Assembly (NCBI GenBank): GCA_937891015.1
Contig: CALAPY010000059.1
Location: forward strand, 36,905-100,904
DNA: 64,000 nucleotides
Origin: UBA2108 sp002713215
GTDB taxonomy: Bacteria; Bacteroidota; Bacteroidia; Flavobacteriales_G; Salibacteraceae
Direction: 5' to 3'
Shown here: positions 35,772 through 43,187 of the stretch, in pieces
How the letters are laid out: every line of letters starts with the position of its first letter
Numbering within the stretch: the first letter of the stretch is position 1
Translations under genes and position numbers: made by a program
Notes under the pieces: generated by a model
The model's database searches: none
What the model was told of the DNA's origin: nothing
The model's input: the letters and a program-made list of their open reading frames with translations, nothing else

Positions 35772-36509
35772 ATGACAAAGAAGAATAGCGTTAAAAGTGA
35801 AGGAGTTAGACAACTCAAGCTTAGCGATCAAGCTCCGAACTGTGAGATCTATATTAACCAATCCATTTACGATTTAAAAACAATTGCAAAAAACAAAAAG
35901 GTTGTTGACATTGGCTGTGGTTATGGATGGAACCGGGCGATTGTAGAATCTGTAGGTGGTGAATGGATTGGCGTTGAACCCTTTGAAGGTGGAGCTCATA
36001 CCGTGGTTGGCGATGCAGAAAACCTACCTTTTGAAGACAACTCTTTCGATGTTGCCATTATGGATGCGGTTTTAGAACACATCCCGGATGTTGGAAAAGC
36101 AATATCAGAGGTTTCCAGGGTGCTTAAGCCTAATGGGTTGTTTGTTGGATACGTAGCTTTTATGGAGTGTTTTCACGAAATATCCTATTCACACTTATCC
36201 TTTAAGGCCCTGGAACATTATTCCAATATAAATGGTATGAAACTTGAAAAAATTTCTGGCGGTAGTGCATTTGGAATAGATTATCATCTGCAGGTATTAC
36301 TTTATCCCTTACCGTTTAAGCCTTTTAGAAAAATAATTGCGTCACTTATAAGGCTGCTTTTTTTACTAAAATCAAAAATCGTATACCTGAGCTTAAGGTA
36401 TAAACGAAAAAAGAGTGCTCCAGAAGCCAAAGCGGCATCCAGTTTATACTATAAAGTTGAGTGCCTGCGCCAGTCAAATGGTTTCACCCATGTTATTCGG
36501 AAATTATAA
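35772..36509 (+). CDS. Class I SAM-dependent methyltransferase
   Basis: A 245-residue Methyltransf_11 protein: KVVDIGCGYGWNRAIVES (motif I), GDAENLPFEDNSFDVAIMDAVLEHIPD (motifs II-III) and VSRVLKPNGLFVGYVAF (post-motif). A basic, hydrophobic C-terminal part (about 165-225, FRKIIASLIRLLFLL) could associate with membrane, as in some quinone or glycan methyltransferases. The ATG has an AGGAG 3 bases away (35764-35768), one of the few Shine-Dalgarno-like sequences here. It ends 7 bases before the convergent receptor gene. The substrate is unknown. Confidence 0.8.
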   Translation: MTKKNSVKSEGVRQLKLSDQAPNCEIYINQSIYDLKTIAKNKKVVDIGCGYGWNRAIVESVGGEWIGVEPFEGGAHTVVGDAENLPFEDNSFDVAIMDAVLEHIPDVGKAISEVSRVLKPNGLFVGYVAFMECFHEISYSHLSFKALEHYSNINGMKLEKISGGSAFGIDYHLQVLLYPLPFKPFRKIIASLIRLLFLLKSKIVYLSLRYKRKKSAPEAKAASSLYYKVECLRQSNGFTHVIRKL

Positions 36510-36516
36510 TCCGAAA

Positions 36517-38565
36517 CTAGAACTTCCAACCAACATTTAAATAAAAGTTTCTTCCAGCCCTGGGAACATTTCCCCAATCCAGATGCCGGTAATAATAATG
36601 ATCAAACAGGTTCAAAATACCTGTTTTAATATCCAAGGTACTTTTCTTGGTAACTTTAATCTGGTAGCCAGCACGTACATTCAGTACCGCCCATGAAGGG
36701 GTTTTATCCTCTCCAAACTCAGGGTCAATAAGTAGTTGAGAAGATCCTGCTTCGCTTTCAAGTAGTAAGAAGAATTTATTTCGTTTGAATTTTACGGCCG
36801 AAACATTGGTTAAGGGCTGAATTTGGGGCAAAGAACTTTTGTCGTATTTCTCCCCCCAATTGTAGTTGAAGCGAGTACTAATGGACCAATTTTTAAATGG
36901 GAGATAATCCAATTGAAAAGATGAGTTAATAATTTGAGCCCACGATAAGTTCTGAAAATATTTCACACCGTTACCTCCAATAGTCATGGCTGATGAATTT
37001 GAATCTAAAACACCGTAGATAAAATCAAAGAGTCGATTATAGCCTGCTGTAACGGTCCAATCTACCTTCCTGTTCTTTCTTTTTAGTTCCAGGTTAGTCC
37101 TTAGTGATTTTTCAGTTTTAATATCTGGTCTTCCTATATAGTCGTAACCGTCTTCCTTATTGAACAAATAGTAGCCATACATTTCACTTGTTGTCGGCAG
37201 TCTGCTGGAAGAACTAGTGGACCATGACACCTGGTAATTACTTCCAATTCTCCTATTCCATAATACTGATATTGAATAGGGAAAATGAACATAAACTTCA
37301 TCTCCCGAATAACCTAAACCGGTTAGCTGTCTCTTTCCAAAACCATCTTCAATACCAGTAGTGGCCCAATCAACTCTACCGGAAAAAGCCAATGAATTCT
37401 TATCGTTCAATTCTATATTATCTACACCCGCTACTCCCAAAACATTTCGTTGTACATCAGGCCAGGTAAGCATAAACATATCGGCTCCACCATTTGGATC
37501 AAACATAGTCATTTCTGCTCGCCTAAAATTGTAGTAATAGTCAGTCTTTAATTGAATTTTGTGTTTTCCAATTCGACCGAGATTAAGCTTTGCAAAAGCC
37601 CCATAGGTGTCGCTCCAACCAGGCATATCCATGCGCATGGCTACCTCCTCATCAGGTCTTTTTGAATCATCCATCAAGTGGTAAACCTGATTTCCATAAA
37701 CCTTAATCTGGATTTTGTCTATGCCCGAAATTGCGCTATAACCAGTTGCCGTAACCGATGCAAGGTGTGTTCGTGCAATAGCTACGTCCATCGGTAAGGC
37801 GGCAAAACCTACGTCATTTGCTTCGTCGTATAAATAATCTCCTTCCAGTATCCATTTTTCCCCAAGCCTGTTACGAAGGTTTATAGAAAGGTTTTGTTTT
37901 TGGTATTGGGTATATTTAATGATCTCTCCTCCACCCGCTTTGTAATTATCATGGTTTCTAATTGCACCATTCATTCTAATTGCCAACTTCTTACCACCCA
38001 GATTTACTCCTCCACTAAAATCCTGCCCCATGGAAACCGAATTGAGTGAACCATTAAGTTCGCCTGCGATGGTTGAAAATTTAGCTTTTCGTGTTCTCAG
38101 GTTTAGGCTCCCTCCAACATTGCTGCCCTGCATTGAAGCATTGGAATGGCAGGAAACTTCAGCTTTTTTTAAGTTTATAGGTTCTATGTACGAACTGGAT
38201 GGATCCATTTTGTCGGTGCAGGCACCGAATATTCTCATTCCATCAATGCTAACGGTTATCTGTCCTCCGCCTAAGGCATTAATTTGAGGGTCATAGGCAA
38301 AAGAACCTCTCTTTATCAATTGAACCTGGGGTGTTTTCTCCAATACCTCATCCATGGTCGAGGTCGTATTACTGGCGATTGGATTTAAGGTTAAGTTATT
38401 TACTTGCTGAGAATCAGATAAGACACTAACGACCTCTAACTCATAAGCTTTTAATTGGAAGAACAAAACCTCCTCACTTGCAGCTGAATCTGTAACCTGC
38501 CCAAAAAGAGAAAAAAAGGAGAAGATAAGCATTGTGCCTATCCCTCCTATTTGTTTCATATTCAT
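36517..38565 (-). CDS. TonB-dependent receptor, OprC-like copper receptor
   Basis: A 682-residue outer-membrane receptor. A signal peptide (about 1-22) leads to a plug (about 60-165) with ITVSIDGMRIFGACTDKMDP, then a 22-strand barrel ending in Phe (LNVGWKF). Cys116-x3-Met120 and His296-x-Met298 match the CxxxM and HxM copper site of Pseudomonas OprC. Both are separated by 180 residues, which is the OprC spacing as I recall it. I therefore infer import of copper. It is the third gene of a minus-strand operon, 11 bases after the Met/His-rich lipoprotein gene. OprC homologues are also called NosA; no nos genes are nearby. Confidence 0.85.
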   Translation of the reverse strand: MNMKQIGGIGTMLIFSFFSLFGQVTDSAASEEVLFFQLKAYELEVVSVLSDSQQVNNLTLNPIASNTTSTMDEVLEKTPQVQLIKRGSFAYDPQINALGGGQITVSIDGMRIFGACTDKMDPSSSYIEPINLKKAEVSCHSNASMQGSNVGGSLNLRTRKAKFSTIAGELNGSLNSVSMGQDFSGGVNLGGKKLAIRMNGAIRNHDNYKAGGGEIIKYTQYQKQNLSINLRNRLGEKWILEGDYLYDEANDVGFAALPMDVAIARTHLASVTATGYSAISGIDKIQIKVYGNQVYHLMDDSKRPDEEVAMRMDMPGWSDTYGAFAKLNLGRIGKHKIQLKTDYYYNFRRAEMTMFDPNGGADMFMLTWPDVQRNVLGVAGVDNIELNDKNSLAFSGRVDWATTGIEDGFGKRQLTGLGYSGDEVYVHFPYSISVLWNRRIGSNYQVSWSTSSSSRLPTTSEMYGYYLFNKEDGYDYIGRPDIKTEKSLRTNLELKRKNRKVDWTVTAGYNRLFDFIYGVLDSNSSAMTIGGNGVKYFQNLSWAQIINSSFQLDYLPFKNWSISTRFNYNWGEKYDKSSLPQIQPLTNVSAVKFKRNKFFLLLESEAGSSQLLIDPEFGEDKTPSWAVLNVRAGYQIKVTKKSTLDIKTGILNLFDHYYYRHLDWGNVPRAGRNFYLNVGWKF

Positions 38566-38576
38566 TTCAGTAGAAG

Positions 38577-39494
38577 TTACAAAGTGTATTCGAAGTAGTT
38601 GTTTCGATTTACAATTTTTCCATTCCTCATGATTTTGACATCAATTTTCCACATACCGGTCATGGAGTAGTTTATTTTGCCCTTATAGTGACCGTTAGAA
38701 ATATGAGTTGGATGTACGTTGTTAGGGGAACCATGTCCCATACTTGGCATAGTAGGTTCAATTTCAACGGTAAAATCGCTTCTGGCAGGCCATTCCATCA
38801 TACTCTTTTTATAGAAAATGGCAATTTCCATATCGTTTAACCCTACCATTGGTTTTTCCGGAAGTACATAGGAAATGAACACCTTATCAAAGTTGGTTGA
38901 CGTACTATCAATAAAGGAATCCATAACCCTATTCGTAGGTTGTTTAACTGTAACTGGAATTTTAGCGACTCCATCCTTGTGAATTGAATGATTGCGATAA
39001 TTAACCGTTAATTCCCATGTTCCATTACCACTAGGCATTACAAAGAAAGTCTGAGCTTCATATAACCCATTTGCATTGGGTTTTTCGCCTATTGGATTCT
39101 CAACCGGAGATGAATGCTTATGCATTCCCATGTCCATCATTGGGTTTATAGAAAGATGTCCCGCACTTAACAGCCCCCTTGTAGCAGAATCCAGGGTTAA
39201 TACATAAAGAAAATTGTATCCCGTAAACAAATCTTCCTTAGCATAGATAACAACTTCGGCAGCAGCACCAACGGCATAACCTTTAGCAATCTCAGTTAAC
39301 CCAGTAGTATTGTATCCCTTGTCGGGTTCATTACTTGCGTATACGCAAGAGTTGTCATTCTTTTTAGCATCTTTATCATAATTGGTAGCATTCTCATCTG
39401 TACATCCTTCTTTCTTGCAAGATGTAGTAGTTGTTCCCAGTCCTAATACGATGCTAAAAATGAACATCGTGTTTATTAATTTATTCTTAATCAT
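38577..39494 (-). CDS. Met/His-rich lipoprotein with two FixH/YtkA-like domains
   Basis: A 305-residue protein with signal peptide and lipobox ending at Cys26. A Bacteroidota thrombospondin-3-like motif follows (GCTDENATNYDKDAKKNDNSC, split by acidic residues). Two similar beta domains come next (about 55-185 and 195-305), each with the W-x-L-x-V pattern of YtkA/FixH domains. Met and His cluster in MMDMGMHKHSS and in MPSMGHGSPNN, apparent copper ligands. It lies between the OprC-like receptor gene and the small Cys protein gene. I infer an outer-membrane-anchored copper-handling protein. The domain call is by pattern and the metal role is inference. Confidence 0.7.
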   Translation of the reverse strand: MIKNKLINTMFIFSIVLGLGTTTTSCKKEGCTDENATNYDKDAKKNDNSCVYASNEPDKGYNTTGLTEIAKGYAVGAAAEVVIYAKEDLFTGYNFLYVLTLDSATRGLLSAGHLSINPMMDMGMHKHSSPVENPIGEKPNANGLYEAQTFFVMPSGNGTWELTVNYRNHSIHKDGVAKIPVTVKQPTNRVMDSFIDSTSTNFDKVFISYVLPEKPMVGLNDMEIAIFYKKSMMEWPARSDFTVEIEPTMPSMGHGSPNNVHPTHISNGHYKGKINYSMTGMWKIDVKIMRNGKIVNRNNYFEYTL

Positions 39495-39625
39495 TGTAGT
39501 TTATTATATAGTTACTTAATCGATTTATTATCCCGGAATTAAACATGCGGGTATAAACCATTTTAATTTGACTTGAGCGCATAAATACACTCACGTTGTT
39601 GGAATTATGGTGGACTATATAATAA

Positions 39626-40000
39626 CTAACAAGGAGGGGGAACAGCTTGCTCAAAGTAACCACTGCAGGTTTCGCGAGCCAGAAAGTCAAATGAATGAAG
39701 AACCACTGATCTAACACTTGCGAGCTCTTCTGCACCTTGAAAAAAGTAAAAATGAAAGTCTAAATTCAGCTGAACGTATTCCATAGTAATACCCTCATCT
39801 GGCTTTTGCACTTCGATGATTTGATCGACCAAATAGCAGATACCATTACACTGGGTTATATCGGTATCCTGGTTTTCACACAACTCATTACTAATTTCTT
39901 CGAAGTTAATCAGGTAATCTACCAGCTTATTCAGGTTGTATCCCGAAAACCCAACCATGAGGCTGAGAAACGAAATTGCTATGATTCTGATTAACTTCAC
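39626..40000 (-). CDS. Small exported Cys-containing protein of a copper operon
   Basis: A 124-residue protein with a signal peptide (IIAISFLSLMVGFSG) and a GTG start. It has CNGICYL (about 71-77), a further N-terminal CEN, and a C-terminal AVPPPC, with the C-x3-C spacing found in short proteins encoded next to Bacteroidota metal receptors. It heads the minus-strand run toward the lipoprotein and receptor genes. Intergenic space to the lipoprotein is 131 bases. I do not recognise a named family; a metal-binding or redox role is inferred from the Cys residues and context. An overlapping frame at 39487-39735 is its shadow. Confidence 0.6.
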   Translation of the reverse strand: MKLIRIIAISFLSLMVGFSGYNLNKLVDYLINFEEISNELCENQDTDITQCNGICYLVDQIIEVQKPDEGITMEYVQLNLDFHFYFFQGAEELASVRSVVLHSFDFLARETCSGYFEQAVPPPC

Positions 40001-40033
40001 GAAACAAATTTCACCAATAATCAGGATTTAATT

Positions 40034-40049
40034 TGTGATTTTTATCACC
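40034..40049. promoter_or_regulatory. CRP/FNR-like palindrome between the divergent copper operon and two-component genes
   Basis: TGTGA-TTTTTA-TCACC matches 9 of 10 core bases of the TGTGA-N6-TCACA consensus. Its core GTGAT-TTTT-ATCAC is a perfect inverted repeat. It is placed 33 bases from the GTG of the small exported protein and 58 from the GTG of the kinase, so one site could serve both directions. Confidence 0.45.
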
Positions 40050-40107
40050 TTTAAATGATATGTTAAATAAACAACCAAATCCTTTTTTATTCAATTAATT
40101 TGAAGCT

Positions 40108-41382
40108 GTGAAGAGAAGTACCATTCGTTCCATTATTGTTCTCGCGGCACTATTATTAAGTGCCTTGCTGGTGGTTCAAACCATTTGGGTAATGCGTGCT
40201 TATCGCCTTCAGGAAACTCAGGTAAACTATGACATAACAAAGTCCTTGAAGCTTGTTTCCAAAGAAATCCAGTACCATTTGGGAGATTCAACCTATATGG
40301 TGGACCCCGTAAAGCAAATAGACAAAAGCACTTTTGTAGTTAAAATTCTTGAACCGTTGGACCCATATTATGCAGAGCAGGTTTTGACACGGGAGTTTAA
40401 GAATCAGGAAATCAATCTCGACTTTGAGTACAACTTATACGACTGTTTCAATGACTCTGTGATTTATACCAAGGCTGTATACATCAATCAGGGAAAAGCC
40501 CAGGAAAAAGAGGATCCAAGTATAAAGGTGAACTGGAAAAGTGAGGATGGGCATTATTTCTCGGTGTATTTTCCCAATAAATCCGAAATTGTTTTGGGCC
40601 GATTGAAATTTTGGTTCTATTCTTCGCTCTTATTACTCATCATAGTCCTTTTTTTCGCCTATACCATAAGTGTAATCTTAAGGCAGAAAAGGCTGAGCGA
40701 AATAAAAACGGATTTTATCAATAACATGACCCACGAATTAAAAACCCCAATTTCTACCATTGCACTTTCATCAGAGGTACTTATGGACACTCAAATTACC
40801 GGGCAACCGGACCGACTTAAGAACTACGCAGCCATCATCCAACGTGAAAACCTGAGAATGCAACGACAGGTTGAAAAGGTGCTGCAAATAGCCTCCCTGG
40901 AAAAGGATAAGGTCGACCTGAAGTTGATTGAACTGGATGTCCATAAAATGATACAGGAGGTCATTAGCAATTTTACACCCCTGCTCGATGAAAAGAATGG
41001 GCACATCAACACAAAACTCATGGCAACCAATTGCACCATTAATGGAGATGAAACCCATTTTAGCAATATCATTACCAACTTAATAGACAATGCCATTAAG
41101 TATTGCGAACACCTGCCTCATATTATGATCAGCACGAAAAATAAAAACGGGAATATAATTGTGGAAATTCAGGATAACGGTATCGGACTCTCACCGGAAG
41201 TGAGCAAACTAATCTTTGATCGCTTTTATAGGGTTCCAACAGGCAATGTACACAATGTGAAAGGATTTGGTCTTGGACTCCATTACGTTAAAATAATGGT
41301 TGAAGAGCATGGTGGTGAAATAAGCGTAAAAAGTAAATTAAAAGAGGGAAGTACATTTTGCTTAAAACTCCCCAATAAGTAG
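40108..41382 (+). CDS. Sensor histidine kinase
   Basis: A 424-residue kinase starting with GTG. Two membrane segments (about 7-28 and 168-190) enclose a periplasmic domain of about 140 residues. His209 in NNMTHELKTPIST is the phosphorylated His, and the ATPase has NLIDNAIKYCE (N box), DNGIGL (G1) and GFGLGLHYV (G2). It lies 4 bases before the response-regulator gene and diverges from the copper-receptor operon, so it probably senses copper or envelope conditions and controls that operon. The signal is inference. The short periplasmic domain has no obvious Cys/His metal site. Confidence 0.9.
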   Translation: MKRSTIRSIIVLAALLLSALLVVQTIWVMRAYRLQETQVNYDITKSLKLVSKEIQYHLGDSTYMVDPVKQIDKSTFVVKILEPLDPYYAEQVLTREFKNQEINLDFEYNLYDCFNDSVIYTKAVYINQGKAQEKEDPSIKVNWKSEDGHYFSVYFPNKSEIVLGRLKFWFYSSLLLLIIVLFFAYTISVILRQKRLSEIKTDFINNMTHELKTPISTIALSSEVLMDTQITGQPDRLKNYAAIIQRENLRMQRQVEKVLQIASLEKDKVDLKLIELDVHKMIQEVISNFTPLLDEKNGHINTKLMATNCTINGDETHFSNIITNLIDNAIKYCEHLPHIMISTKNKNGNIIVEIQDNGIGLSPEVSKLIFDRFYRVPTGNVHNVKGFGLGLHYVKIMVEEHGGEISVKSKLKEGSTFCLKLPNK

Positions 41383-41386
41383 CAAT

Positions 41387-42091
41387 ATGCAAACTGAAAA
41401 AAAATCAATACTTCTGGTAGAAGATGACCCAAGCCTAGGCTTTGTGATAAAAGATAACCTTAAAGAAAGCGGATTTGAAATAACGTGGGCAAAAGATGGT
41501 GTCGCCGGGTTTGAACAATTCTATTCCAACTATTTTGACTTGTGTATTCTGGATGTAATGCTTCCCAAAAAGGATGGCTATTCACTGGCAAAAGAAATCA
41601 GGGTGATTAACCCGGACATTCCGATCATTTTTCTAACTGCCAAAGGTTCTATTGATGACAAGGCAGAGGGTTACAAGGCTGGAGGAGACGACTACCTATC
41701 CAAACCGTTTGTGATGGCAGAGCTGGTTGCTCGTATTGATGCGGTTATAAAGAGGGCCACCCGATTTCAGAAAAAGAGAACCGACGTAGTAAAAGAGGTT
41801 TATACTCCGGGCAGTATAACATTCGATTATAACAATCTGGAACTAACCATTGGGAATGTAACTAAAACCTTAACCTCAAAGGAAGCCGATTTATTGCGTT
41901 TGCTATGCTTAAACCTTAATCAGACGCTGGAACGGGAAATTGCATTAAAGCTAATTTGGGGGGAAAATGACTACTTCCTGGGTAGAAGCATGGATGTTTT
42001 TGTTTCGCGCCTTAGAAAGTATTTACAAGCGGATAAAAGCCTGCGTATTGATACTATTCCAAAAATTGGATTTTCACTGCGTAACGACTAG
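41387..42091 (+). CDS. OmpR-family response regulator
   Basis: A 234-residue regulator. The receiver has acidic residues VEDDP at 11-15, the phosphorylated Asp56 (CILDVMLPKKDGY) and Lys109-region GGDDYLSKPF. A linker is followed by a winged-helix DNA-binding domain with LTSKEADLLRLLCLN and IWGENDYFLGRSMDVFVSRLRKYL. It receives phosphate from the upstream kinase gene product (4-base gap). Targets are not known; the divergent copper operon is the first candidate. Confidence 0.93.
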   Translation: MQTEKKSILLVEDDPSLGFVIKDNLKESGFEITWAKDGVAGFEQFYSNYFDLCILDVMLPKKDGYSLAKEIRVINPDIPIIFLTAKGSIDDKAEGYKAGGDDYLSKPFVMAELVARIDAVIKRATRFQKKRTDVVKEVYTPGSITFDYNNLELTIGNVTKTLTSKEADLLRLLCLNLNQTLEREIALKLIWGENDYFLGRSMDVFVSRLRKYLQADKSLRIDTIPKIGFSLRND

Positions 42092-42172
42092 AAAATCAGC
42101 GAACTCAAACTTATTGATAGAAAAGTAATCTGACTACCACTCTACCCTATTTTATAAATTCATTCAGAAGCA

Positions 42173-42180
42173 TATATTTG
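42173..42180 (+). promoter_or_regulatory. -7 box before the KirBac-type channel gene
   Basis: TATATTTG matches TAnnTTTG and is 4 bases before the ATG at 42185. The transcript would begin at about the start codon. No TTG at the -33 position was found. Confidence 0.45.
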
Positions 42181-42184
42181 AATA

Positions 42185-43150
42185 ATGGCGGATACGCATT
42201 TACAAGATCCGGGGTTAGGTGAAAAATATGATGGAAAAACCACCAGGATAATTAATCCTGATGGCACCTTTAATGTGGTGCGCGAAGGTGTTGGAAGCAA
42301 AATTAACAACCTCTATCACTTTCTTTTAAATGTTTCCTGGACTCAATTTGTGTTGGTTCTTATAGGAGGGTATATCGTTGCTAATGGACTGTTTGCCGTT
42401 CTTTATCTGATTGCCGGAATAGATGGCCTAGCCGGAGTTAATGACCTGGATACCACCAACGACTTTTTGATAGCCATTTTCTTTTCCTTTCAGACATTTA
42501 CAACCCTTGGCTACGGAGGATTATCTCCAATTGCTACGGACATCAATATAATTGCCGGGTTTCAGGCCATGTTTGGATTTATGAGTTTTTCTATTGCTAC
42601 TGGACTTCTCTACGGTCGGTTTAGTAAGCCATCCGCTCGCATTAAATACAGCAAAAACATTCTATTAGCACCCTATGAAAACGGATTTGCCCTCATGTTT
42701 AGAATAGTCAACCGGAGGGACAATCTTTTGATGGACATGAGTGCCAAGGTGCTCTTAGCCACCTCAAGGAAGGTAAATGGTATGTATATTCGATCATACG
42801 ATCAATTGAATTTAGCCATCAACAAAATTGATTTCTTCCCCCTAAACTGGACTATTGTTCATCCTATTGATGAAGGCAGTCCACTATATGGGAAATCTGC
42901 TTCGGAGGTGATAAAGTTGAACCCACAGGTGGTTGTACTCATCAAAGGCTTTGATGATTCTTTCAGTCAGGAGGTTCATAGCCGATATTCTTATACACTT
43001 AAGGAAATTATTTTTAACGCTAAATTTAAACCTGCGTATAAGGTATTTGAAGATGGAAGTACCCACATAAACATTAACGATATTGATGCCTATACAAAAC
43101 TTGAAGGTAAGGTGGGAGATATTCTTAAGAAAGAAAGTCAAAAAGTCTAG
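42185..43150 (+). CDS. KirBac-type inward-rectifier potassium channel
   Basis: A 321-residue channel. The slide helix precedes membrane helix 1 (about 53-78). The pore helix and filter read FQTFTTLGYGG (filter 107-111), then helix 2 (FGFMSFSIATGLLYGRFSKP). The immunoglobulin-like cytoplasmic Kir domain fills 140-310 (ALMFRIVNRRDNLLMDMSAKV, DEGSPLYGKSASEV). The filter is TLGYG, not the canonical TIGYG of KirBac1.1. Tetramer formation in the inner membrane is expected. It lies 93 bases after the response-regulator gene with its own promoter box, so it is probably not part of that operon. Confidence 0.9.
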   Translation: MADTHLQDPGLGEKYDGKTTRIINPDGTFNVVREGVGSKINNLYHFLLNVSWTQFVLVLIGGYIVANGLFAVLYLIAGIDGLAGVNDLDTTNDFLIAIFFSFQTFTTLGYGGLSPIATDINIIAGFQAMFGFMSFSIATGLLYGRFSKPSARIKYSKNILLAPYENGFALMFRIVNRRDNLLMDMSAKVLLATSRKVNGMYIRSYDQLNLAINKIDFFPLNWTIVHPIDEGSPLYGKSASEVIKLNPQVVVLIKGFDDSFSQEVHSRYSYTLKEIIFNAKFKPAYKVFEDGSTHININDIDAYTKLEGKVGDILKKESQKV

Positions 43151-43187
43151 TGCAGTAAACCTGGTTTATTTCCAGTAACATTTATTT

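Noticed and set aside
39487..39735. 82-codon minus-strand frame overlapping the small Cys protein
   Set aside because: It overlaps the better-supported 39626-40000 gene in another frame, lacks a signal peptide, and contains no Cys motif.
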